Below are positions 26,850-34,740 of a stretch of 57,823 nt of DNA, in pieces (the first letter of the stretch is position 1; every line of letters starts with the position of its first letter). The notes beneath the pieces are model-generated. The model was not told the origin of the DNA. It made no database searches and worked only from the letters and a program-made list of their open reading frames with translations. The position numbers and the translations under genes were made by a program. Source of the stretch: Actinomycetota bacterium (GTDB lineage Bacteria > Actinomycetota > Thermoleophilia > Gaiellales > F1-60-MAGs149); NCBI GenBank assembly GCA_026392355.1, contig JAPLCF010000035.1:1-57823 (forward strand), read 5' to 3'.

Positions 26850-27407
26850 TCAGCCACGCGGAAAGCGCATCAGCCCGGCGGAGGGCGTGATGACCGCAGC
26901 CACTGGAAGATCATGCGGCTCGGTCGGGACCGATTCGAGCAACTCGTCGTCGGCCACGATCGCGATCACCTCGCCGGAGGCACGTGGCAACGAACGGTCG
27001 TAACAGCCGCCGCCTTGGCCGAGACGCTGGCCCGTCCGATCAACGGCGAGTGCCGGCGCGAGGATCGTGTCGGCCTCGGCAATCGCGTCGAGACCGAGGC
27101 GCGGCGCCGTGGGCTCGAACAGTCCGCGCGCCACGGCTACGAGCGCGTCAGCGCCGGTGTACTCGGCCCAGTCGAGGTTCATGTCATCGAGCGTGATCGG
27201 CAGGAGCACGCGTCGACCGTCGGCGACGAGCGCGTCGAGCAGCGGCACAGTGGGCACCTCTCCCCCCGCGCCGACGAACGCCGTCAGCGTCTGGCCGGGA
27301 ATGCTCGCGACGTGTGCAGCCAGGAGCGTGCCCCAGGCCTCGAGGTCGGTCTCGGAACGCGCCCGGCGGCGAGCACGGAGCTCGGTGCGTAGCGTCTGCT
27401 TATCCAT
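26850..27407 (-). CDS. 5-formyltetrahydrofolate cyclo-ligase
   Basis: 185 aa. Converts 5-formyl-THF to 5,10-methenyl-THF with ATP. Evidence: the RARRRARSETDLEAWG-type basic N-terminus, VLLPITL, and the substrate/ATP loop LGQGGGCYDRSL (family usual GQGGGYYDR) near residues 132-143. The length is normal. The ATG overlaps the stop of the MFS transporter gene (ATGA), so it is the downstream gene of a two-gene operon. The Tyr-to-Cys change in the GYYDR motif is a minor oddity. Confidence 0.87.
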   Translation of the reverse strand: MDKQTLRTELRARRRARSETDLEAWGTLLAAHVASIPGQTLTAFVGAGGEVPTVPLLDALVADGRRVLLPITLDDMNLDWAEYTGADALVAVARGLFEPTAPRLGLDAIAEADTILAPALAVDRTGQRLGQGGGCYDRSLPRASGEVIAIVADDELLESVPTEPHDLPVAAVITPSAGLMRFPRG

Positions 27408-28717
27408 CAGAGCACCGTCTCGACAGGCGGTACTCCGTCCAGCGCGTCGTTCTTTTCTGCCGGCGCCGGCTCGGCGTCGGGGTACTTCGCACGCAGCTTG
27501 CGGACGCTTGGGGTACCAAGCACAATCGCTGCGTTCACGAGCACAGCAACAAAGGCAAGAACCTCTGCGCCCGTATTCGAGAACGCACCGGTGATCGGAC
27601 CGACGAGGATCATGCCGACGGGCAGCATCGCGACACTCCCGAGCGTGCGAAACGAGCCTACGCGCGACCGCAACTCCGGGGGCACCTCGCGCGTGATCGT
27701 CGTCTCAAGCAATGTGCCGGAGATCGAGATCACCGAGCCAGCGATGATCGCCGCCAGCGCCAGCACGATGATCGGTGGCGCGAGCGCGAGCGCGATAAAG
27801 AAGAACGCGAACGGAATACAGAGGATGTACGCGAGGATCAGCGGGCGCTGCGGACGCAACTTCATCGCGGTCAGACCACCGATCAGGAAGCCGATGCCGA
27901 ACCCAGAGACGACAGCGGCCCACGAGCTCGCACCGTTGAGCTTCTCGTCGGCGATGGCCGGACCGACGGCGTAGATCGAGGGCATCACGAACAGCGCGTA
28001 GAGCACTTCGCCAATCACGACCACGACCAACCAGTGCCGAGACGAGAATGCCGTCCAACCCTCGCTCAGATCGTGTCGGAAGTTGCGGTTCTTCCACGGG
28101 GTCGGCGAGCCTTGCGTTTTCATCAACGCGAGGCAGATTGCGCTGAGACCAAACGACACGGCGTCGACGGCGATCGCACCAGCCGGGCTGATCAGCGCCA
28201 CGAGTGCACCACCGATCGCACCGCCAACGGCAATGCCAAGCGCGGGCGTTGTGGCCAGCAGGCCGTAGGCCTCCTGCAGGCGTGCGGCCGACACCGTCTG
28301 CGGGATGATCCCGGACAGCGCCGGGCGGAAAAACGCCTCACCCATGCCGTAGATCGCCATCAGAGCGACGAGCACCCAAATCGAGCCGTTCCCCGATACG
28401 AGCGCGACGAAGACGAGCACCATGATCACGCCACGGATCAGATCACTCGTCAGCATCACGAGCCTCCGCGGCAGGCGATCGGCCCAGACACCGCCAACGA
28501 GCAAGAAGATCGCATTGGGGATCGCGCGCGCGGCGAGCACGAGGCCGACCTGGCCGACCGAGCCGCCCATCGCGAGAATCGCGAACGGCAGCGCGATCAT
28601 CGAGATCGCATCGCCGATGATCGAGATCGCCTGACCGGTTAGCAGCAGGCGGAAGCTGCGTTCCTGCAGACAGCCAGGAATGCCGCGACCGAGACCTTGA
28701 GGTGCGCCGTGAGCCAC
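27407..28717 (-). CDS. MFS transporter, MFS_3 (macrolide/enterobactin exporter-like) type
   Basis: About 436 aa from GTG at 28717. Twelve predicted helices; motif A of the family is visible as GGVWADRLPRR after helix 2, and QAISIIGDAISMIALPFAIL starts helix 1, both typical of the MFS_3 drug/siderophore efflux group. The start was chosen because the divergent gene's promoter occupies 28766-28771 and a -10-like GATAGT sits about 6 nt before this GTG; an upstream reading frame remains open but would overlap the neighbour. Substrate unknown. Co-translated with the folate cyclo-ligase. Confidence 0.8.
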   Translation of the reverse strand: MAHGAPQGLGRGIPGCLQERSFRLLLTGQAISIIGDAISMIALPFAILAMGGSVGQVGLVLAARAIPNAIFLLVGGVWADRLPRRLVMLTSDLIRGVIMVLVFVALVSGNGSIWVLVALMAIYGMGEAFFRPALSGIIPQTVSAARLQEAYGLLATTPALGIAVGGAIGGALVALISPAGAIAVDAVSFGLSAICLALMKTQGSPTPWKNRNFRHDLSEGWTAFSSRHWLVVVVIGEVLYALFVMPSIYAVGPAIADEKLNGASSWAAVVSGFGIGFLIGGLTAMKLRPQRPLILAYILCIPFAFFFIALALAPPIIVLALAAIIAGSVISISGTLLETTITREVPPELRSRVGSFRTLGSVAMLPVGMILVGPITGAFSNTGAEVLAFVAVLVNAAIVLGTPSVRKLRAKYPDAEPAPAEKNDALDGVPPVETVL

Positions 28718-28777
28718 GCCCGCACTATCGCATGGACACGCGCACCAATCGAACACCCCGGTGGGTAGGCTTGCCCA

Positions 28778-29212
28778 ATGCCGGACTTCACCCGCGACGA
28801 GATTCTTGAATTCCTCCGCAGCTGGCCCGCGCAGATCGCGCACGTCAGCACGGTGCGCCCGGATGGCACGACGGCGACGGTGCCCGTCTGGTTCCGCATC
28901 GACGCAGCAGACGACCTGCTGATCTGGACAGGCCATCACCGCAAGTGGGTAAAGCGCGTGGCGACGAGCGGCCACCTGTCGTTCAGCGTCGCCGAGACCG
29001 CCTTCCCGATGCGCGGAGTGATGGGCGACGGTCGCGCCGTCGTGCTGGGTGACGATGACGACATCGATGTCACGGCGGAGCGCTCCGCGATCATGCACCG
29101 CTACGTCATGCCGTGGCTCGTTCCCGCCTATGAGGAGAGCCGTGCCGAGCATCGCGCGATCATCCGCGTCTCACTCGACCGCCTCACCGGCTGGACCTTC
29201 GACGAGTCCTAG
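28778..29212 (+). CDS. PPOX/F420-type split beta-barrel flavin or F420 protein
   Basis: 144 aa. The pyridoxamine-5'-phosphate-oxidase-like fold is shown by the order IAHVSTVRPDGTTATVPVWFR (residues 22-42), LLIWTG, KWVKRV and GRAVVLGDD. In actinobacteria such small proteins often bind F420 or FMN and reduce or sense small molecules; the cofactor here is not decided. TAGGCT (28766-28771) lies 6 nt before the ATG. It is followed by the acyl-CoA synthetase-like gene after about 110 bp with its own promoter. Confidence 0.8.
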   Translation: MPDFTRDEILEFLRSWPAQIAHVSTVRPDGTTATVPVWFRIDAADDLLIWTGHHRKWVKRVATSGHLSFSVAETAFPMRGVMGDGRAVVLGDDDDIDVTAERSAIMHRYVMPWLVPAYEESRAEHRAIIRVSLDRLTGWTFDES

Positions 29213-29324
29213 CGGGCGACGGGCAGACCGGCGCTCGACCACTGCGGCGTCGTCTGCGGTGGCATTCGCCGCGAGGCCGAGGGAATCACGCAGGCGCTGG
29301 ACGCCTAGCCCTAGTCTTCCGCGG

Positions 29325-31235
29325 GTGAGCGACCACCTGTGGATCCCCGACGCGGCGACGATCGATGCCGCGCAGTCGACCGCCCTCGCGCGGCACCTTG
29401 GGCTCGCGACGTACGAGGACGTGCTCGCGTACTCCGTGGCCGAGCCCGCCGCCTTCTGGGATGCCGCCGTCCGCTGGCTCGATCTCGGCTGGGAGACGGA
29501 GTGGACGCAGGTCGTTGACGACACGCGCGGCGTGGCCTGGGCCGAGTGGTTCGTCGGCGGTCGCCTCAACCTCGCCTGGTCGTGCGTCGGCCGGCATGTC
29601 GCCGAGCGCGGCGACCACCTCGCCATCGTGGTCGAGCACGAGGACCTCTCCGAGAGCACGCGCACGTTCGTCGAGTTGTGGGACGAAGTCGGCCGGCTCG
29701 GCCAGGCGCTCCGCGAGCTTGGTGTCGCCGAAGGCGACCGCATCGCCATTGTGCTGCCGATGGGCGTCGAGTCTGTCGCCGCCATCTACGCGGCCGCACG
29801 CATCGGCGCCATCGCCGTGCCCATCTTCTCTGGGTTCTCCGCCACGGCGATTGCTGCGCGCTTCGAGGACTGCGCGGTCAAGGCCGTCATCGCCTCAGAC
29901 ACCACGATGCGGCGCGGCAAGCCGGTGCCGGTACGCACCACGGTCGAAGAGGCCCTCGCACTCGCGCCGGTCGAGCACGTGATCATCGTCGGCGGCGAGG
30001 GCCACCCCCATCTCGACTACGCCACGCTGATCGATCGCACCGACGGCGCCGACTGCCCCACGCTCTGGGTCGACAGCGAGACACCCGCCTTCATCTGTTA
30101 CACGTCGGGCACGACCGGCAAGCCAAAGGGCGCGGTCCACACACATGCCGGGCTGCTCGTGAAGCTCGCGCTGGAAGGCCGGCTGGTCGCCGACCTGCGC
30201 CCCGACGATCGTGCGATGTGGTTCACCGACATGGGCTGGATCATGGGCCCGTGGATCACGATCGGCGCGCACGCGAGCGGCGTCACGATGGTGTGCCTCG
30301 ACGGCGCGCCCGACTTCCCCGATCCGGGTCGTCTTTGGCAGCTCGCCGAGCGCCAGCGCCTGACGTTCCTCGGTATCTCACCAACATTGATCCGCGTACT
30401 CCAGGGCCACGGCGACGAGCTGCCCCACGCCGCAGATCTCTCGGCGCTGCGCCTGTTCGGCTCGACGGGCGAGCCGTGGAACACCGAGCCGTACGAATGG
30501 CTCTTCCATGTGGTCGGCGAGGGGCGTCGCCCGATCATCAACATCTCCGGCGGCACCGAGATCGGCGCGGTCATCATCGGCTGCGACATCACACTGCCGC
30601 TGGCGGCGTGCTCGCTCGGCCGCCCGATGCCCGGCATGGCCGTCGACGTGCTCGACGCCGAGGGTGCATCACTGACGGACGCGGTCGGCGAGCTCGTCAT
30701 CACGGCGCCCTTCCCGAGCATGACCCGCGGCCTCTGGAATGCGCCCGACCGCTACCTCGAGGCGTACTGGAACCGCTACCCCGGCATCTGGACCCACGGC
30801 GACTGGGCGACCCGCACGAGCGAGGGCAGCTGGTTCCTGCACGGCCGCTCTGACGACACGCTCAACATCGCCGGCAAGCGCATCGGCCCGGCCGAGTACG
30901 AGTCGGCACTCGTCGCCGATCCCGACGTCCGCGAGGCGTGCACCGTCGGCCTACCGCACCCCGTCAAGGGCGAGGCCGTCCATTGCCTCGTCGTCCTGGG
31001 CGACGGCGTCGTCCTCGACGACGACCTCCAGCTGCGCCTGCGTCAGGCCGTCGAGCGCGAGCTCGGCCCGGCCTTCCGTCCCGAGCGGATCCTGCAGGTG
31101 ACGGAGCTACCGAAGACGCGTAGCCAGAAGGTCGTGCGCCGCGCCGTGCGTGCTGTCTTGCTCGGCGAAGATCCCGGCGATCTCTCGACGCTCGAAAACC
31201 CGAGCGCGCTCGAGTCGCTGCGCACTGTGGGCTAG
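29325..31235 (+). CDS. Acetyl-CoA-synthetase-like AMP-dependent ligase
   Basis: 636 aa from GTG, 7 nt after TAGTCT (29312-29317). An ACAS-type N-terminal region (LNLAWSCVGRHV near residues 83-94), the P-loop YTSGTTGKPKG around 259-269, SGGTEIG, then HGDWATR and a C-terminal domain with the Lys-bearing TRSQKVVRRAVRAV. It activates a carboxylate to acyl-CoA via acyl-AMP. It is closer to the acetyl/propionyl/acetoacetyl-CoA synthetase group than to fatty-acid ligases; the precise acid is uncertain. The frame is open upstream, but the promoter spacing favours this start. A hairpin overlaps the stop. Confidence 0.83.
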   Translation: MSDHLWIPDAATIDAAQSTALARHLGLATYEDVLAYSVAEPAAFWDAAVRWLDLGWETEWTQVVDDTRGVAWAEWFVGGRLNLAWSCVGRHVAERGDHLAIVVEHEDLSESTRTFVELWDEVGRLGQALRELGVAEGDRIAIVLPMGVESVAAIYAAARIGAIAVPIFSGFSATAIAARFEDCAVKAVIASDTTMRRGKPVPVRTTVEEALALAPVEHVIIVGGEGHPHLDYATLIDRTDGADCPTLWVDSETPAFICYTSGTTGKPKGAVHTHAGLLVKLALEGRLVADLRPDDRAMWFTDMGWIMGPWITIGAHASGVTMVCLDGAPDFPDPGRLWQLAERQRLTFLGISPTLIRVLQGHGDELPHAADLSALRLFGSTGEPWNTEPYEWLFHVVGEGRRPIINISGGTEIGAVIIGCDITLPLAACSLGRPMPGMAVDVLDAEGASLTDAVGELVITAPFPSMTRGLWNAPDRYLEAYWNRYPGIWTHGDWATRTSEGSWFLHGRSDDTLNIAGKRIGPAEYESALVADPDVREACTVGLPHPVKGEAVHCLVVLGDGVVLDDDLQLRLRQAVERELGPAFRPERILQVTELPKTRSQKVVRRAVRAVLLGEDPGDLSTLENPSALESLRTVG

Positions 31236-31254
31236 ATCACCGTCGCGGGTGATC
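31235..31254 (+). terminator. Short hairpin at the ligase stop codon
   Basis: GATCACC (31235-31241) and GGTGATC (31248-31254) form a 7-bp stem with a 6-nt loop, starting at the last base of the TAG stop. A T-rich but interrupted stretch (CGTTCGGTTT) follows. A weak intrinsic terminator is likely. Confidence 0.5.
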
Positions 31255-31347
31255 GTTCGGTTTCCAGCCCTTTTCAGATCGTGGAACTGGTACCATACTC
31301 GTCGCAAAACCGGCGTCCCCAAGCCCGGAAGAAACGAGGGGTTTCCC

Positions 31348-32793
31348 ATGCGTGCCGTCCGCAGGTTGGCTGTACTTTTCGTCCTTGCCACGATTGGTGG
31401 CGTCATCTTCGCGTCGCCTGCCGCAGCGATTACCGCAGAGCAGCACCAGCAGACCTCTCCTGGGCTTGACAATTCCGACGCCAATAACGGTGGCTGGGAC
31501 AACACAACACCGGGTACGGCCGCGCGACCCTTCATCAAGTACTTCGCAATCAATAACGGCGGATCCGACATCGTCGTCGTGAACAACACCGGCGGATCAC
31601 CTTCCCAGACACCGGCCCCTCAGGTCAGTACCGACATCTACGCCTTCGTCGCCCCGGTGAACGCGTGCGCCGATACGCCCAGCGGTCAGTGCTATGCCAT
31701 CCCGAATCGCGTCTCGATCTGGCTCGGCCGCGACAACGGTGGCACGTGGACCAACGATCTGACCGGTGCGGTCAACACCGTCACCGAGAACACGACCATC
31801 GACTTGATCGTGGGCTTCAACAGCGCGTACTCAACGCTGCGCTGGTCCTGGGCGAACGGCGCGCCCTCGTACTGGAGGTCAACGGTGAGCGCGAGCGGCG
31901 GCGACGTCCGGATCAAGTTCAAGGCCAAGTCCATGCCGAATTCGACCGGCATGCCCAACTCGTGCACGACCATCCCGGTGTCTTCCTGCGGTGACAACAC
32001 AACCCGACCCACCAGCGAGGTGTTCACGCCGCAGCTGCTCCTGAGCATGGATACGACGCTCGGCCCCGCCTTCACCGGTGTGCTGTTCGGTTCCGCATCG
32101 GCTTTCATCGGCTCGCTCGAGTCGTCGCCGATCACCGCAGGGCAGGCCCCGACCCTCACCTACGGCGTCGCTGCTCCGCACCTGAATGCAAACGGCACCG
32201 ACCGTAGCGGCACGTTCTACGCCCTCGTCCCGAATTCAATCCTCTCGCTGTTTGGCACCTCGGCTGCCGGATTCAACGCGGATCTGCTTCCGATCACCCG
32301 CACAGGCGACGCCGGCTCGTACACCCCGTCGTGGTCAGAATGGACAGCGGGTACAAACGGCACAGCCGGCCAACTCCTGACGATCTCGAACATCTCGTTC
32401 TCGTCACCGAAGTTCGTCGTCGGCCGGCAGAATTCGGGTGGCGGCAGCAACTCCGGTGGCGGCAGCAACTCGGGTGGTGGCAGTGGTTCGTCCAACACCG
32501 GTAAGGGCACTGGCAGCGGGAGCGCCACGTCGATCAAGGTCGGCCAGAAGGCAACGTTCGCGCAGATGCTCGCAGTTGCAAACACGAAGAGCCCGGCAGG
32601 CGCCAAGCTCTCGGCGAAGGTGTCGACGCCGAAGATCTGCAAGGTCGTCGGCAAGGCCATCAAGGGTCTCACCGTCGGCACGTGCAAGGGCACCCTCACG
32701 ATCACGCCGAAGAAGGGCAAGGCGACCAAGAAGGCGTTCACCTTCAAGGTGACGAAGGCCGGCAAGCGCCTGCCGCTCGCCCTGCACCACTAA
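31348..32793 (+). CDS. Secreted protein with Gly/Ser linker and basic C-terminal domain, unknown function
   Basis: 481 aa. A Sec signal peptide (basic MRAVRR, hydrophobic core, SPAAA cleavage region near residue 30) precedes a large beta-rich domain (about 30-350) with cysteine pairs, then a low-complexity linker built from repeated GGGSNS (32437-32490) and a Lys-rich C-terminal domain of about 90 residues with a VCKV/GTC-like Ig pattern. No sortase signal or transmembrane anchor is visible, so the basic domain may bind the wall. GAGGGG about 10 nt upstream supports the ATG at 31348. I do not recognise the N-terminal domain. Confidence 0.7.
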   Translation: MRAVRRLAVLFVLATIGGVIFASPAAAITAEQHQQTSPGLDNSDANNGGWDNTTPGTAARPFIKYFAINNGGSDIVVVNNTGGSPSQTPAPQVSTDIYAFVAPVNACADTPSGQCYAIPNRVSIWLGRDNGGTWTNDLTGAVNTVTENTTIDLIVGFNSAYSTLRWSWANGAPSYWRSTVSASGGDVRIKFKAKSMPNSTGMPNSCTTIPVSSCGDNTTRPTSEVFTPQLLLSMDTTLGPAFTGVLFGSASAFIGSLESSPITAGQAPTLTYGVAAPHLNANGTDRSGTFYALVPNSILSLFGTSAAGFNADLLPITRTGDAGSYTPSWSEWTAGTNGTAGQLLTISNISFSSPKFVVGRQNSGGGSNSGGGSNSGGGSGSSNTGKGTGSGSATSIKVGQKATFAQMLAVANTKSPAGAKLSAKVSTPKICKVVGKAIKGLTVGTCKGTLTITPKKGKATKKAFTFKVTKAGKRLPLALHH

Positions 32794-32821
32794 CGACCGC
32801 AGCGTGAGGCAGAGTGAGGGC

Positions 32822-33472
32822 ATGCGTCGCATCGCCCTCCTCTGCCTCTGCGTGGCTGCGGCCGCGCTGACGGCACCGGCTGCCCATGCCGCCGGCTACA
32901 CGTCGACCGTCACACCGATCCCGAAGGACATGCGCAAGGCGATGACTGGCGTGTCGTGGCACAAGGGCTGCCCCGCGTCACTCGGCGAGCTACGGCTGAT
33001 CACAGCAACGCACCGCACGCCGGATGGCGGCACGGCGACCGGCCAGCTGATCGTGCATCGCGATGTCGCGGCGACCATCGACATGGTGCTGAAGCGCCTC
33101 TGGCAGATCAACTACCCGATCGAGCGCATGGAGCCGGTCGACCGGTATGGCGGTGACGACTGGCAGTCGATCGAGGCGAACAACACGTCCGCCTTCAACT
33201 GTCGCGCAGCGACGGGCTCGAGTAACTGGTCGAATCACGCCTACGGCAAGGCGATCGACATCAACCCGATCCAGAACCCGTGGGTCGAGAATGGCAAGGT
33301 CTTCCACAAGGCCTCGTGGAAGTACGTCGATCGCTCGAAGCGCCGCAGCCCGATGATGATCCTGCCGAACGACAAGGTCGTGCGGATCTTCGCCGCGCAG
33401 GGTTGGGGCTGGGGCGGCAACTGGACGGGCGGCACGCTCGACCTGCAGCACTTCTCGCCGACCGGTCGCTAA
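32822..33472 (+). CDS. Secreted M15-family peptidase (D-Ala-D-Ala carboxypeptidase-like)
   Basis: 216 aa. Signal peptide with cleavage near AAHA-AG (residue 24). The M15 zinc motif appears as SNHAYGKAIDINP (near residues 138-150: His and Asp ligands) and the late DLQHFSP (His ligand). Such enzymes trim peptidoglycan stem peptides or act as endolysin-like hydrolases in the wall. An FNCRAATGSSNWS segment precedes the zinc motif, as in the M15_4 subgroup. It follows the secreted protein by 28 bp and ends just before a cluster of palindromic repeats. Confidence 0.83.
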   Translation: MRRIALLCLCVAAAALTAPAAHAAGYTSTVTPIPKDMRKAMTGVSWHKGCPASLGELRLITATHRTPDGGTATGQLIVHRDVAATIDMVLKRLWQINYPIERMEPVDRYGGDDWQSIEANNTSAFNCRAATGSSNWSNHAYGKAIDINPIQNPWVENGKVFHKASWKYVDRSKRRSPMMILPNDKVVRIFAAQGWGWGGNWTGGTLDLQHFSPTGR

Positions 33473-33481
33473 TACGCGAAG

Positions 33482-33578
33482 CTGGACCCGGGTCCAGATC
33501 TGCACGAAACAGGTCAATTTGGACCCGGGTCCAGATTGACCGTTTTTTGGACAATTTGGATCCGGATCCAAATTGACC
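33482..33578. repeat. Cluster of three palindromic repeats (PAL family), first site
   Basis: Three inverted repeats in the 3' intergenic region of the M15 gene: CTGGACCCGGGTCCAG (33482-33497, perfect 16 bp); a 30-bp copy centred at 33526/33527 (33512-33541, one mismatch); and a 30-bp copy centred at 33563/33564 (33549-33578, one mismatch, core TTTGGATCCGGATCCAAA). A T6 run (33543-33548) follows the second, so it could terminate transcription. The GGACCC and GGATCC variants differ symmetrically in both arms, i.e. pairing is preserved. Related copies occur at 48938-49005. Confidence 0.85.
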
Positions 33579-33639
33579 GGCATTTTCGCTACGCAGCGTG
33601 TCCGACTACGCTCTCGTCAGCACCGAGGAGGAGCGAACG

Positions 33640-34740
33640 ATGAAGAGCACGGGATTCGTCTGGGACGAGAAGTACGTCTGGTTCGATAGCCGCACGTATT
33701 CCGACTGGCTGCCGCCGGAGGCGTTCTTCCAGCCGATGCCGTCGCCGGAGACGGCCGAGGGCAAGCGTCGTTTCAAGAACCTGCTCGACGCGACCGGTAT
33801 CTCGCAAAAGCTCGTGATGATTCCGAGCCGCCTGGCCGAGGTGCGCGAGATCGAGCGCGTGCACGACCGCGCGTACATCGATCGCATCAAGGCGCTGTCG
33901 GACGACTGTGGTGGCGACGCCGGTGAAGAGACGCCGTTCGGCAAGGGCGGGTACGACATCGCGCTGCTCGCCGCCGGTGGCGCGATGAACGCCGCGCACG
34001 CCGTGGCGACCGGCGAGGTCGACAACGCCTACGCCCTCGTGCGCCCGCCCGGCCACCATGCGGAGAAGGATCTCGGCCGCGGCTACTGCATCTTCGCCAA
34101 CACGGCACTCGCCGCTCTGCACGCGCAGCGCGACCACGGCCTCGAGCGCATCGCGATCATCGACTGGGACGTCCACCACGGCAACGGCACGGAGCACGCG
34201 TTCTACGACAACCCGGCGGTGCTCACAATCTCGCTGCACCAAGACCGCTGCTATCCCCCGGAGAGCGGCGGCGTCGAGGACAACGGCACCGGTGCTGGCA
34301 CGGGTACGAACATCAACATCCCCCTGCCTCCCGGCGGTGGCATCGGCTCGTACAGCCTGGCCTTCAGCGACGTCGTGATCCCCGCGCTCGACCGCTTCAA
34401 GCCACACATGATCATCGTGGCGAGCGGCCTCGACGCGAACCGCTACGACATCAATGCGCGCATGAACCTCTGCTCCAAGGACTACGCGAACCTCACGCGC
34501 CAGCTGATGGATGCCGCCGACCGCCACTGCGGCGGCAAGCTGCTGCTGATCCACGAGGGCGGCTACTCCGACCAGTACACCCCCTATTGCGGTCTGCGCA
34601 TCATTGAGACGCTGAGTGGTCTTGACGCCGGCGTTGACGACAGCATGGTTGGCGGCGGCCCCTGGCCCGATCTGCACGACCACGAGCGAGCGATGATCGC
34701 CGCCTCCGCTGCGCTCGTTGCGAAGGTGCCTACGCCGTGA
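33640..34740 (+). CDS. Class II histone-deacetylase-like amidohydrolase (acetylpolyamine deacetylase candidate)
   Basis: 366 aa. HDAC-superfamily signatures: RPPGHHAEKD (about residues 133-142, charge-relay histidines), IDWDVHHGNGT (about 175-185, zinc ligands) and IHEGGYS near 306. Bacterial members deacetylate acetylpolyamines or acetoin-related amides rather than histones. The start is the ATG at 33640 because GAGGAGGAG (33625-33633) sits 7 nt before it; the in-frame GTG at 33598 has no SD. The stop overlaps the GTG of an amine-oxidase-like gene, and together they look like an N-acetylpolyamine deacetylation plus oxidation pair (inference). Confidence 0.83.
   Translation: MKSTGFVWDEKYVWFDSRTYSDWLPPEAFFQPMPSPETAEGKRRFKNLLDATGISQKLVMIPSRLAEVREIERVHDRAYIDRIKALSDDCGGDAGEETPFGKGGYDIALLAAGGAMNAAHAVATGEVDNAYALVRPPGHHAEKDLGRGYCIFANTALAALHAQRDHGLERIAIIDWDVHHGNGTEHAFYDNPAVLTISLHQDRCYPPESGGVEDNGTGAGTGTNINIPLPPGGGIGSYSLAFSDVVIPALDRFKPHMIIVASGLDANRYDINARMNLCSKDYANLTRQLMDAADRHCGGKLLLIHEGGYSDQYTPYCGLRIIETLSGLDAGVDDSMVGGGPWPDLHDHERAMIAASAALVAKVPTP

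Noticed and set aside
27314..28642. 442-codon plus-strand frame across the MFS transporter
   Set aside because: Translation rich in Arg, Asp, His and Gln without domains; the antisense MFS protein has twelve helices and motif A.
33598..33640. Upstream GTG start for the histone-deacetylase-like gene
   Set aside because: A strong GAGGAGGAG Shine-Dalgarno lies 7 nt before the ATG at 33640 and the extra residues match nothing in the family.
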